A stretch of DNA of 64,000 bases from assembly GCF_012163135.1 (NCBI RefSeq), contig NZ_JAAVUP010000001.1:620001-684000 (forward strand). The letters run 5' to 3'. Each line of letters starts with the position of its first letter. The first letter of the stretch is position 1. Both the position numbers and the translations under genes were made by a program. The notes beneath the pieces are model-generated. The model worked only from the letters and a program-made list of their open reading frames with translations. It ran no database searches and was not told the origin of the DNA. This DNA comes from Neoroseomonas oryzicola. Lineage in GTDB: Bacteria; Pseudomonadota; Alphaproteobacteria; Acetobacterales; Acetobacteraceae. This document shows positions 50,344 to 59,107 of this stretch, piece after piece.

Positions 50344-52097
50344 GTCGGCAGGCCGAGTTCCCGCGCCTTGATCTGCAGCGCCAGCACCTTCGAGAAGATG
50401 CGGCACTGCGCGAGGCCGCCGGCATGGAACCACAGGCCCGGCTGGCCGGTCGGGCGCCACATGCCGTGCAGCTCGCCTTCCTCGTCCCAGCCCCAGACCT
50501 TGCCGACGCGGTCGGCAACCGCATCGCCGAAAAGGCGGCGCGCGGCCGCGGCCTGGCCCTCATAGCCGGTGGCGAGCACGATCAGGTCCGCGGGCTTCGT
50601 CGTGCCGTCCTTCATGATCGCGCCCTCGGGGCCGAAGCGGTCGATGTCGTCGAACTGGATCAGGCCGACCTTGCCGTCGATGATCATCTGCGAGCAGCCG
50701 GCGTCGAAGTAGTAACCGCCGCCGCGCTGCTGATACATGATCTGCCAGCCGGTCCCGTCCGGGCCCGAGGTCAGGCGGAACCCCTTCTCCTTCAAGCCGT
50801 CGAGCAGTGCCTTGTCGGCATGCTCGTTCATCCTGGTCATGCGCTGGTGGGCGCGCTTGTAGATCGGGAAGGGGAAGGAAGTGGCGAGGAGGTCCTTGTC
50901 CTCGAAGGGGATGTCCTCGTCGTAGAGCGCATAGGGCGCCTGCGCTTCCTTCAGGCTCACCACCAGCGTCGGGCGACGCTGGATCAGCGTCACCTCCGCC
51001 GCGCCCGAGACCGCCAGGTCCTGCGCGACGTCGTGCCCCGAGGTGCCGGTGCCGAGTACCAGCGCGCGCTTGCCCGCCCAGTCGAGGCCGCTGCCGACGG
51101 CGCCCGAATGCCGCACCACGCCCTTGAAGTCCTTCAGCCCGGGAAGGTCCGGCATGATCGGGATGCTGCTGACGCCGTTGGCCATGACGATGTGGCGCGG
51201 GCGCATGCGGCGCTCGGAGCCGTCGGCGCGCTTCAGCGTCACGTCCCAGCACTGCGCCGCCTCGTCCCAGCTGCCACCGGTGAGTTCCGTGCCGGTCCAG
51301 GTATTGATCTCCATCGCCTCGGCGTAGAGCTCGAACCAATTGGCCAGCATGTCCTTCGGGATGAAGACCGGCCAGGAGCGGGGGAACGGCATGTACGGGA
51401 GGTGATTGACCCGCGTTTCGTTGTGCAGGGTCAGGGCGTGGTAGCGCTTGCGCCAGGAATCCCCGATGCGGGCGTCCTTGTCGATCACCAGCGTGTCGAC
51501 GCCGAGCAGCGACAGCCGCGCCGCGATGGTCATGCCGGATTGGGACGCGCCGACGACGAGGACAGCCGGGTCGCGGTCGGCATAGGCGACGGCCTTCTTC
51601 CGCCGGTCGAGCCAGTTCTCGCCGCCGAAATTCCGCTTCCAGTCGACATTCTGCCAGCGCGTGCCGTTGGCCGGGTCCTCATGGCCGCGGATCTCGTCGA
51701 GCGCGGTCATTAGCGTCCAGGCGCGGGTCTCGCCGTTCTCGCTGACCAGGCGGACGACGCCGTTGCAGGGGCCGACGACGGTCTCGAAGGTGAAGATGAC
51801 CTCGATCGCCTCGGTGCCCGCACGGGTGACGCGGCGCGGCGGGGTGCGGCGGGCGGCGAGCGCAACGCCGCGCGGCCGCGCGGCCGCGAGGCGCCCGGCG
51901 AGGCGTTCGGCGATCGCATCCGCGCCGGAGGCGGTGCGCAGGTTCCAGGTGAAGGCGAGGATGTCGCGCCAATGGCTTTCGGTGGCGAAAAGGGCCGCGA
52001 TGGCGGCCTCGTCCCGCGCGTCCATCGCCGCCTGGAAGCGGCCGAGCCATGCCTCCGCGGCCGCTTCCACCGTCGTGCCGGTCAGGATGCCGTCCAT
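50340..52097 (-). CDS. Flavin-containing monooxygenase with N-terminal NTF2-like domain
   Basis: A 585-residue protein. Residues about 10-140 form an NTF2-like domain (WLGRFQAAMDARDEAAIAALFATESHWRDIL). The FAD-binding domain follows, with VLVVGASQSGMTIAARLSLLG (GxSxSG-type, about 177), then the NADPH loop VLGTGTSGHDVAQDLA (about 345) and the late FAD motif LIVLATGYEG near 520, as in bacterial FMO/YUCCA-like enzymes. The second ATG (52097) is preferred because GGAGGAG lies 9 bases before it; the first ATG (52115) would add six residues. Likely oxygenates a nitrogen or carbon atom of a substrate of the hydantoin set. Confidence 0.88.
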   Translation of the reverse strand: MDGILTGTTVEAAAEAWLGRFQAAMDARDEAAIAALFATESHWRDILAFTWNLRTASGADAIAERLAGRLAAARPRGVALAARRTPPRRVTRAGTEAIEVIFTFETVVGPCNGVVRLVSENGETRAWTLMTALDEIRGHEDPANGTRWQNVDWKRNFGGENWLDRRKKAVAYADRDPAVLVVGASQSGMTIAARLSLLGVDTLVIDKDARIGDSWRKRYHALTLHNETRVNHLPYMPFPRSWPVFIPKDMLANWFELYAEAMEINTWTGTELTGGSWDEAAQCWDVTLKRADGSERRMRPRHIVMANGVSSIPIMPDLPGLKDFKGVVRHSGAVGSGLDWAGKRALVLGTGTSGHDVAQDLAVSGAAEVTLIQRRPTLVVSLKEAQAPYALYDEDIPFEDKDLLATSFPFPIYKRAHQRMTRMNEHADKALLDGLKEKGFRLTSGPDGTGWQIMYQQRGGGYYFDAGCSQMIIDGKVGLIQFDDIDRFGPEGAIMKDGTTKPADLIVLATGYEGQAAAARRLFGDAVADRVGKVWGWDEEGELHGMWRPTGQPGLWFHAGGLAQCRIFSKVLALQIKARELGLPT

Positions 52098-52199
52098 GGC
52101 GCCGTTCTCCTCCATCTTCTTAAGTTAAGACGGAGTTTGAGCGCCGGTCGTCGACGGGGCAAGCGCGGGGCGGCCCGCCGGCCCCGCGCGCCATGCAAA

Positions 52200-53144
52200 T
52201 CAGGGCGGCGGGACGGCGCCGACCTGGTCGATGATCGCCCGGTACCATTGCGGCCGGCGATGGGCGGCGAAGTTGAACATCTTCTCCTTGCCCTGGCGGC
52301 AGGCGTCGAAGTCGGCATCGGCGACGATGACCTCGTCGCCCAGCGTCTTCGCCTCCGCCTGCACCACGCCGTTCGGGTCGACGATGACCGAGCCGCCGAT
52401 CAGGCCGGAGCCATCCTCGTTGCCGGCCTTGGCGACGGAGACAGCCCAGGTCGCGTTCATGTAGGCGTTCGACTGAACCGCCAGGGTCGAATGGAAGGTG
52501 CGCAGCTCGGCGCTCTCGGTCGTGCCGCCCATCGGGTCGTAGGCGGCGGAGTTGTAGCCGATGAGCATCAGCTCGATGCCCTGCAGCCCGTAGCAGCGCC
52601 ACCCTTCCGGCCAGCGGCGGTCGTTGCAGATCAGCATGCCGAGGACAGGCCGGCCCCAGGCATCGGGCCCGCGGAAGGCGGGGAAGCCCAAGTCGCCGTA
52701 TTCGAAGTAGCGCTTCTCGAGCTGCTGGAAGCGGTCGCCGACGCGCGGCTCGACCGTGCCAGGCAGGTGGATCTTGCGATACTTGCCGAGGATGCTGCCA
52801 TCCGGCCCCGTGGTGACGGCCGTGTTGTACCGGCGGCCCTGCGGCGTGAGTTCCGCATAGCCGACATACATCCCGACCCCAAGCGCCTTCGCGCGGTCGA
52901 ACAGCGCCTGGGTGTTGGGCCCGGGCAGTTCCGTCTCGAAGTAGGAATCGAGCTCGGCCTGGTCGGTGAACAGCCAGCGGGGGAAGAAGGTGGTGAAGGG
53001 CAGTTCCGGGAAGACGACGAGCTTCGCCCCCTTCCCCGCCGCGTCCTCGAGCAGCGCGATCATGCGGTCTAGGATCTGCTTGCGGCTGTCGGCCTTCTGG
53101 TTCGCGCCCATCTGGGCGCCGGCGATGCGCAGGATGCGGGTCAT
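52200..53144 (-). CDS. N-carbamoyl-D-amino acid hydrolase homologue 2
   Basis: A 314-residue paralogue of the gene at 49121. The catalytic set is again complete: Glu47 (VVFPELPFTTFFPR), Lys124 (KYRKIHLPG) and Cys173 (LICNDRRWPE). It differs in the loop after residue 129 (TVEPRVGDRFQQLEKRYFEYG) and in the substrate-pocket region (NSAAYDPMGGTTES), so it probably accepts another N-carbamoyl compound. Its stop-to-start context overlaps the Bug gene by 4 bases. Confidence 0.93.
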   Translation of the reverse strand: MTRILRIAGAQMGANQKADSRKQILDRMIALLEDAAGKGAKLVVFPELPFTTFFPRWLFTDQAELDSYFETELPGPNTQALFDRAKALGVGMYVGYAELTPQGRRYNTAVTTGPDGSILGKYRKIHLPGTVEPRVGDRFQQLEKRYFEYGDLGFPAFRGPDAWGRPVLGMLICNDRRWPEGWRCYGLQGIELMLIGYNSAAYDPMGGTTESAELRTFHSTLAVQSNAYMNATWAVSVAKAGNEDGSGLIGGSVIVDPNGVVQAEAKTLGDEVIVADADFDACRQGKEKMFNFAAHRRPQWYRAIIDQVGAVPPP

Positions 53145-54133
53145 GAATCGAGTTCCGGTCGGATGGCCTCGACGATCGGGCGGTAACGCTCGGTCTCGGC
53201 GGCGATGAAGGCGGCGGCGGAGGCCGGCGTGCCGGGCTCTGAGGCGACGATGCCCGCGCCGTCGAGCGCGGCGCGGAAGGCGGGATCGGCGAGCATCGTG
53301 TTGGTTGCCTGGGACAGGCGCGCGACGATCGCCGGCGGGGTGCCTGGCGGCACGAAGACGGCATGCCACAGCACGGCCTGGAAGCCGGGCAGGTTCAACG
53401 CCTCGGCGACCGTGGGAATGTCCGGCGCGCGCGGATGGCGCTGCGGCGTCGCGACGCCGAGCATCCGCGCCCGCCCGCCTTGGTGCAGCGGCAGCGCCGC
53501 GCCGAAGGTGTTCACCCCGAGCGCGATGGTGCCGCCGACTACGTCGTTCATCGCCGGCGCCGCGCCGCGATACGGGACGTGGGTGAGCGGCACGCCGCCG
53601 GCGCGCTGCTTCATCAGTTCCGTCGCCAGGTGCATCAGCGTGCCGGTGCCCGGCGAGCCGTAGGACAGATGCGGCTGCGCGGACCGCGCCGCCGCCATGA
53701 AGGCGGCGAGCGTCGCCGGCTGGGACGGGTTCGCGACCCAGGCGAGCGGGCCGCCGCCGATCTCGGCCACCGCGATGAAGTCCTTCGCGACGTCGAATTG
53801 CGGCTGACGCGTCACCAGCGGATAGAGCGCGTGGGTCGAGGCGGTGCCGAACAGCAGGGTCAGCCCATCGGGTCGCGCACGCGCGACCTCGAGCGAGCCG
53901 ATCGCGCCCCCTGCCCCGCCACGGTTCTCGGTGACCACGGGCTGGCCGAGCTCGCGCGACAGGCGTTCCGAATAGAAGCGCGCATAGACGTCGGTCGGCC
54001 CGCCCGCGGGGAACGGGATCACCAGCCGCAGCGGGCGGGAGGGGTAAGCGTCCTGACCGATGGCTGGCGCCGCCAGCAATGTTCCGCCCGCGGCCAGCAG
54101 GCCGCGGCGGGAGAGCACGTCACAACCCGGCAT
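53141..54133 (-). CDS. Bug family substrate-binding protein of the hydantoin set
   Basis: A 330-residue periplasmic binding protein with a twin-arginine-like signal peptide (LSRRGLLAAGGTLLAAPAIGQ). Motifs: LRLVIPFPAGGPTDVYARF, VVTENRGGAGGAIGS, LSYGSPGTGTLMHLATELM and VPYRGAAPAMNDVVGG. It overlaps the second carbamoylase by 4 bases, which suggests it captures the substrate of that pathway. Confidence 0.92.
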   Translation of the reverse strand: MPGCDVLSRRGLLAAGGTLLAAPAIGQDAYPSRPLRLVIPFPAGGPTDVYARFYSERLSRELGQPVVTENRGGAGGAIGSLEVARARPDGLTLLFGTASTHALYPLVTRQPQFDVAKDFIAVAEIGGGPLAWVANPSQPATLAAFMAAARSAQPHLSYGSPGTGTLMHLATELMKQRAGGVPLTHVPYRGAAPAMNDVVGGTIALGVNTFGAALPLHQGGRARMLGVATPQRHPRAPDIPTVAEALNLPGFQAVLWHAVFVPPGTPPAIVARLSQATNTMLADPAFRAALDGAGIVASEPGTPASAAAFIAAETERYRPIVEAIRPELDS

Positions 54134-54617
54134 CGCGCCATGTCTCCGATGGGTTCTCGGGGTGCGGGATGAATCCCGCCGCGCGCACCCCTTCGATCGC
54201 GGCATATTCGTCCTTGTCCGAGGCGTCGCCCGAGACGCCCACGGCACCGATGGCGGCCCCGTCGGGGCGGCAGATCAGCACGCCGCCCGGGACGGGGATG
54301 AAGCGACCGTCCGAGGCCGCGGCGATGGCGGACTGGAAGGCGGGCCGTTCCTTCAGCCGGTCGCGGATGACACGGCTGCCAATGCCCATGCCGAGTGCGC
54401 CATAGGCCTTGCCGGTCGCGATCTCGGCGCGAAGGATGCCCGAGCCGTCCTCCCGCTTCAGTACCACCGCGTGGCCGCCGGCATCGAGCACCACGACGGT
54501 CAGCGGCAGAAGTCCCACCGCGCGGCCGGCGGCGAGCGTCGCATCGGCGATGCGCTCGGCGGCGGCGAGCGGCAGGTCCACCGCCAGGTGCTTCACGTAG
54601 TAGTCGGCGTGGGTCAT
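54120..54617 (-). CDS. GlcG/HbpS family protein
   Basis: A 165-residue protein of the GlcG/HbpS fold. VDLPLAAAERIADATLAAGRAVGLLPLTVVVLDAGG is the family start (14-48), GKAYGALGMGIGS and VPGGVLICRPDGAAIGAVGVSGDASDKDEYAA the rest. Members bind haem or small ligands, and are often encoded beside oxidative catabolic genes. The start overlaps the stop of the small membrane-protein gene by 4 bases. Confidence 0.85.
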   Translation of the reverse strand: MTHADYYVKHLAVDLPLAAAERIADATLAAGRAVGLLPLTVVVLDAGGHAVVLKREDGSGILRAEIATGKAYGALGMGIGSRVIRDRLKERPAFQSAIAAASDGRFIPVPGGVLICRPDGAAIGAVGVSGDASDKDEYAAIEGVRAAGFIPHPENPSETWRDAGL

Positions 54618-54904
54618 CGGAACAGGTCCCTGAAATCCTGGAGGGTGCCGCCGAAGGCCCGCCAGACGATCACCGTGCCGAGGCAGATGCCGCCGCCGAG
54701 CATCAGCCCCGGCACCCCTTCCCGCAGTCCACCCTGGAAAGCGAGACTCGCGCCGAGCAGGCCGAGCACGAGGCCTGCGGCGACCGCCATCGCCGCCTGG
54801 GCGAAGCCGGGCTTCTCGCGCGGCGGCGGCGCGTCGCCGGCACGCGAGGGGCGCGGCGGGCGCTTGATCCAGTGGCCCTTGGGCCGCTCATTCCTCCCCG
54901 ACAT
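54614..54904 (-). CDS. Small two-helix membrane protein
   Basis: A 96-residue protein with a basic, proline-rich cytoplasmic start (ERPKGHWIKRPPRPSRAG) and two membrane helices (AAMAVAAGLVLGLLGASLAF and GVPGLMLGGGICLGTVIVW). Unknown function. It is coupled by overlap to the amidohydrolase gene upstream and to the GlcG gene downstream, which speaks for a role in the set, perhaps with the binding protein in uptake. Confidence 0.65.
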   Translation of the reverse strand: MSGRNERPKGHWIKRPPRPSRAGDAPPPREKPGFAQAAMAVAAGLVLGLLGASLAFQGGLREGVPGLMLGGGICLGTVIVWRAFGGTLQDFRDLFR

Positions 54905-56279
54905 AGGTCCCGTTGTGCTGGCGGGGCACGAAGCGGCCGGTGCCGGGCTTCGCCAGCACCTCCTTGCCGTTCCAGATGCAGGCGCCGCGCAGGTAGGTCG
55001 CGGCGACGCGCGCGGCCATGCGACGGCCATCATAGGGGGACCACTTCGCGTCCGGCTCGTCCTGGATCTCGGCGGCATCGAAGGTGAACTCGCCCGTCTC
55101 GAGCACCAGGAAGTCGGCGTCCGCGCCGACGCGGATCGCGCCCTTGCGGGGGAAGAGGCCGTGGAACTTGGCCGGGCGCTCGGCGCAATACTTCGCCATC
55201 AGGGTGACGGGCAGCGAGCGTTCCGACAGCAGCGTGTACATCAGCGGCGCGAAGGACTGCAGGCCAGTGAGGCCCGCGCCGACGGCGAAGATGTCCCCGT
55301 TGTAGGTCTTGCGGTCCTTCGGCCAGGGCGCGTGGTCGGTCGAGACATAGGCGATCTTGCCCGCCGCGAAGGCCTCCCACATCCGCGCCACTTCCTCGTG
55401 GGTGCGGAAGGGCGGGTTGCACTTCCCGAAGCCCTCGAGGCGGACGATGTCCTCCTCGGTCATGCAGAGGTACTGGATGCAGGCCTCGCCTGAGGCCTTG
55501 CCGCCCATACGGCGAAAGACCTCGGCGATCTCGAAACCGCGCGCCAGGGACGAGTGGGCGATGTGGACATGCGCCCCGGTCTCGAGCCCGATCTCGAAGA
55601 TCTCGAGATCGGCCATGGTCTCGCAGAGCGGCGGGCGGGTGCGGCAGTGCCAGATCGGGCTGGTGTTGCCGGCGGCCTTCGCTTCTTCCGTGAGACGGAC
55701 GACGATCTCCTGGTCCTCGTTGTGGATCGCGACCATCAGGCCGGTCTTCGCGATCTCCCGGAAGGCGGCGACCATGGTGGGGTGGTCGATGCGCGGGAAG
55801 CGCACCGGGTCATACTCATAGGTGGAGAGCTTGAAGGAGCAGACGCCGGCCTCGGCGAGGCCCGCGATGGCGTCCACGCCGCCCGACTTCTTGATGGTGC
55901 CATACAGCGCCATGTCGACATGGGAGGTGGCGTTCACCACCTCGACCTTCTCGGCGAGGATCGAGGCATCGGTGACCGGGCGCGGCACGTCGTAGGGCAT
56001 GTCGACGCAGGTGGTGACACCGCCGGCCGCGGCCGACATGGACGCCCCCTTGATGCCGGGCCAGCCGCGGGAGGAGGAGGTGTGCATGTGCCCGTCCACC
56101 AGGCCGGGCAGCACGTAGCGGCCGGAATGGTCGATCACCTCCTGGGCCGGCGGGCTCGCGCCCTCCCCAATGGCGGCGATGGTCTCGCCGCGGATGGCGA
56201 CGTAGCCGTCGCGCAGGATGCGGTCGGGCAGGACCAGGTCGCCGCGGATCACGCGGTCGAAGGGGGTGGCGTCGGACAT
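54888..56279 (-). CDS. Cyclic amidohydrolase (hydantoinase/allantoinase type)
   Basis: A 463-residue TIM-barrel amidohydrolase. The binuclear metal site is complete: His64 and His66 (VDGHMHTSS), carboxylated Lys150 (GVCSFKLST), His186 (AIHNEDQE), His242 (HIAHSSLA) and Asp315 (STDHAPW). The sequence around FKLST and STDHAPWP is closer to allantoinase/dihydropyrimidinase than to dihydroorotase. It should open a cyclic ureide to an N-carbamoyl acid, the substrate of the carbamoylases in this unit. First gene of the minus-strand set. Confidence 0.92.
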   Translation of the reverse strand: MSDATPFDRVIRGDLVLPDRILRDGYVAIRGETIAAIGEGASPPAQEVIDHSGRYVLPGLVDGHMHTSSSRGWPGIKGASMSAAAGGVTTCVDMPYDVPRPVTDASILAEKVEVVNATSHVDMALYGTIKKSGGVDAIAGLAEAGVCSFKLSTYEYDPVRFPRIDHPTMVAAFREIAKTGLMVAIHNEDQEIVVRLTEEAKAAGNTSPIWHCRTRPPLCETMADLEIFEIGLETGAHVHIAHSSLARGFEIAEVFRRMGGKASGEACIQYLCMTEEDIVRLEGFGKCNPPFRTHEEVARMWEAFAAGKIAYVSTDHAPWPKDRKTYNGDIFAVGAGLTGLQSFAPLMYTLLSERSLPVTLMAKYCAERPAKFHGLFPRKGAIRVGADADFLVLETGEFTFDAAEIQDEPDAKWSPYDGRRMAARVAATYLRGACIWNGKEVLAKPGTGRFVPRQHNGTYVGEE

Positions 56280-56388
56280 GGGCGGAAGACTCCCCGGAAG
56301 AGATCGCGGCGGAGGCTAACGCCACTGCCCCGCCCTGCCCACCCCGCCCCGGCTTGATGGCGCGCCCGCGTCGGGGGACCATCGCGGC

Positions 56389-57255
56389 ATGGAAACGCCC
56401 GCTGTGCGCCTGCGCGCTCGCCTCACCCCCGATCGTCCCGCCATCGCGATGTCGGCGCACAACCCTCTCTCGGCGAAACTGGCTGCCGAGGCCGGGTTCG
56501 ACGCCATCTGGGGCAGCGGCTTCGAGCTCTCGGCCGCCCATGCGGTGCCCGATGCCTCGATCCTGTCGTGGGAGACGCATCTCGCCGCCATGCGGGAGAT
56601 GGTGGAGGTGCAGTCCGCGCCGGTCGTCGCCGACATCGACACCGGCAGCGGCAATGCGGTGAACGTCGCCTACCTGGCGCCGCGCTACGCCGCGGCCGGG
56701 GTCGCTGCGATGGTCATGGAGGACAAGACCTTCCCCAAGGATTCCTCGCTCCGCGTCGGCGGGCGGCAGGAGCTCGTCCCGGTCGAGGAATTCCAGGGGA
56801 AGATCGAGGCGGCGCGGGTCGCGGACGGCCCTCTGGTCATCGCGCGGACCGAGGCGCTGATCGCCGGCCTCGGCCAGGATGAGGCGCTGAAGCGCGGCGA
56901 GGCCTATGCCGAGGCTGGCGCGGATGCGGTGCTGATCCATTCCAAGCAGAAGACGCCGGACGAGATCCTCGCCTTCTGCCGGGCCTGGCCGGGCCGGGTG
57001 CCGCTGGTGCTGGTGCCGACCTCCTACCCGCAGCTTTCGTTCAAGGAGGTCGCGGCGCTGGAGAAGGTCGGGCTGATCATCTGCGGCAACCACGCGATCC
57101 GCGCGGCGGTGGCGGCGATGCGGGAGACCTTCGCGCGGATCCTCGCCGAGGGCGGGATCGCGGGGGTGGAAGGACGCATCGCCTCGGTCGCGGAGATCTT
57201 CGCGCTGCAGGGCGATGGCGCGATGCGGGAGATCGAGAAGCGGTTCCTGCGCTGA
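56389..57255 (+). CDS. PEP mutase/isocitrate lyase superfamily enzyme (phosphonopyruvate hydrolase-like)
   Basis: A 288-residue barrel enzyme. Mg2+-binding Asp82 and Asp84 ([10 protein letters not shown]), Glu111 and the gating loop [10 protein letters not shown] (111-120) are those of the PEP mutase subgroup, and WGSGFELSA (41-49) is its typical start. The residue deciding mutase (Asn) or phosphonopyruvate hydrolase (Thr) is Ser119 here. The KRCGH motif of methylisocitrate and isocitrate lyases is absent. It precedes prpD and a citrate synthase homologue, so a lyase role in a methylcitrate-like route is possible. Confidence 0.82.
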   Translation: METPAVRLRARLTPDRPAIAMSAHNPLSAKLAAEAGFDAIWGSGFELSAAHAVPDASILSWETHLAAMREMVEVQSAPVVADIDTGSGNAVNVAYLAPRYAAAGVAAMVMEDKTFPKDSSLRVGGRQELVPVEEFQGKIEAARVADGPLVIARTEALIAGLGQDEALKRGEAYAEAGADAVLIHSKQKTPDEILAFCRAWPGRVPLVLVPTSYPQLSFKEVAALEKVGLIICGNHAIRAAVAAMRETFARILAEGGIAGVEGRIASVAEIFALQGDGAMREIEKRFLR

Positions 57256-57367
57256 GGGTGCGGACCAGACAGAGGGAGCGATGCCACGGCCGTCCGGCAT
57301 GGACGGCGCCGCCCCGCCGGGCGCACAAGACGCGCCTCCCGCTCATCCGCTCCGGAGGCCAACGGCC

Positions 57368-58894
57368 ATGAAGCTCCATCCCGTGAAGGTCCACCCGTCC
57401 AGGGCGCTGCTGAAGCGCGAGGAGCAACTCGCCTGGAAGATGGCCGCGGTCGCCACCGACAAGGTGGCGCTCGAGAAGGATGTCCAGGCGATGATCATCA
57501 ACCGGATCATCGACAACGCCGCCGTCGCCATCGCCGCCATCAACCGCCGCCCGGTTGTCTCCGCGCGCGACATGGCGCTGGGGCACCCCAGGAAGGCGGG
57601 CGGGGCGCAGGTGCTGGGCGTGAAGGCGGGCACCACGGTCTCCCCCGAATGGGCGGCCTGGGCGAACGGGACGGCGGTGCGCGAGCTCGACATGCACGAC
57701 ACCTTCCTCGCCGCCGACTATTCCCATCCCGGGGACAACATCCCGCCCATCCTCGCCGTCGCGCAGGCGATGGAGCGATCGGGACGCGACCTGATCCGCG
57801 GCATCGCCACCGGCTACGAGATCCAGATCGACCTGGTCCGCTCGGTCTGCCTGCACGAGCACAAGGTCGACCACATCGCCCATCTGGGGCCCTCGGCGGC
57901 GGCGGGGATCGGCACGCTTCTCGGGCTGAAGCAGGAGGTCGTCTACCAGGCGATCCAGCAGGCGCTGCACACCACCGTCACCTTCCGCCAGTCGCGCAAG
58001 GGGGAGATCTCCTCCTGGAAGGCCTATGCGCCCGCCCATGCCGGCAAGCTCGCGGTCGAGGCGGTGGACCGCTGCATGCGCGGCGAGGGCGCGCCCTCAC
58101 CTATATATGAGGGCGAGGACAGCCTGGTCGCATGGGTGCTGTCGGGGCGGTCGAACCGCCAGGACGTCTTCGGGCCGGTCTACTACCAGGTGCCGCTGCC
58201 CGAGCCGGGCGAGCCCAAGCGCGCCATCCTTGCCTCCTACACCAAGGAGCACTCGGCCGAGTACCAGTCCCAGGCGCTGATCGACCTCGCCTTCCGGATG
58301 CGGGAGCGGATCGCGGATGTCGAGGCGATCGAGCGGATCGTCATCCACACCTCCCACCACACCCACAACGTGATCGGGACGGGGGCAAAGGATCCACAGA
58401 AGATGGACCCGAAGGCGTCGCGGGAGACGCTGGACCATTCCATCATGTTCGCCTTCGCCGTCGCCCTGCAGGACGGGCGCTGGCACCACGCCGACAGCTA
58501 CGCGCCGAAGCGGGTCGCCCGGCCCGACACCGTCCGCCTGTGGCACAAGATCGAGACGCGCGAGGATCCGGAATGGACCCGCCGGTACCACGCGAAGGAT
58601 CCGGACGAGCTCGCCTTTGGCGGGCGGGTCGAGATCCTCTTCAAGGACGGATCGCGCCTGGTCGATGAGCTGGTAGTCGCGAACGCGCATCCGAACGGTG
58701 CGCGCCCCTTCGCCCGGCCGGACTACGTCGCGAAGTTCCGCACCCTGACCGAGGGCATCATCACGGCGCGGGAGGCGAACCGCTTCCTCGAGACCGTGCA
58801 GGACCTGCCGCGGCTCAAGCCCGGGATGCTGGGCGCGCTGAACGTCGCGCTGCCGGCGGGCGCGCTGCGGCAGGGCAAGCCGGGCATCTTCTGA
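57368..58894 (+). CDS. prpD: MmgE/PrpD family dehydratase
   Basis: A 508-residue protein, a normal length for 2-methylcitrate dehydratase. Typical segments are [18 protein letters not shown] (about 43-60), [22 protein letters not shown] (about 109-130), [12 protein letters not shown] and [15 protein letters not shown]. It dehydrates 2-methylcitrate to 2-methylaconitate in propionate catabolism. GGAGG precedes the ATG. Located between the PEP-mutase-like gene and the synthase. Confidence 0.88.
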   Translation: MKLHPVKVHPSRALLKREEQLAWKMAAVATDKVALEKDVQAMIINRIIDNAAVAIAAINRRPVVSARDMALGHPRKAGGAQVLGVKAGTTVSPEWAAWANGTAVRELDMHDTFLAADYSHPGDNIPPILAVAQAMERSGRDLIRGIATGYEIQIDLVRSVCLHEHKVDHIAHLGPSAAAGIGTLLGLKQEVVYQAIQQALHTTVTFRQSRKGEISSWKAYAPAHAGKLAVEAVDRCMRGEGAPSPIYEGEDSLVAWVLSGRSNRQDVFGPVYYQVPLPEPGEPKRAILASYTKEHSAEYQSQALIDLAFRMRERIADVEAIERIVIHTSHHTHNVIGTGAKDPQKMDPKASRETLDHSIMFAFAVALQDGRWHHADSYAPKRVARPDTVRLWHKIETREDPEWTRRYHAKDPDELAFGGRVEILFKDGSRLVDELVVANAHPNGARPFARPDYVAKFRTLTEGIITAREANRFLETVQDLPRLKPGMLGALNVALPAGALRQGKPGIF

Positions 58895-58939
58895 TGGCGG
58901 CCCGGCCAGAGGCGCCGCCGCCGGGGCCCATGCCTTTCC

Positions 58940-59080
58940 TTGTTCTGCATCAAGCGCAACACTGCGGCCCGAGCCTTCTATGAACGCCATGGCTTGCGCG
59001 TCGCCGCCACCAGGGACGGCGCGGGGACCGAGGAAGGGGGGACCGGCATCCTGCACGCACGGGATGACGGCCCCGCCGAG
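58940..59080 (+). pseudogene. C-terminal remnant of a GNAT acetyltransferase
   Basis: In the frame of the following synthase gene, the stretch NTAARAFYERHGLRVAATRDGAGTEEGG has the pattern of the last two strands of a GNAT acetyltransferase (N-x-x-A-R-x-F-Y-E-R-H-G-F and a D-G-A-G-N-E-E tail). Nothing upstream continues the domain: the sequence before it is the 3' end of prpD. It is read here as a decayed gene end left in the 213-base gap. Confidence 0.6.
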
Positions 59081-59107
59081 ACAGAGACGACAAAGTGGGA
59101 GTCACCA

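Noticed and set aside
56389-57255. Assignment as 2-methylisocitrate lyase PrpB
   Set aside because: The KRCGH motif is absent and the loop [10 protein letters not shown] belongs to the PEP mutase subgroup.
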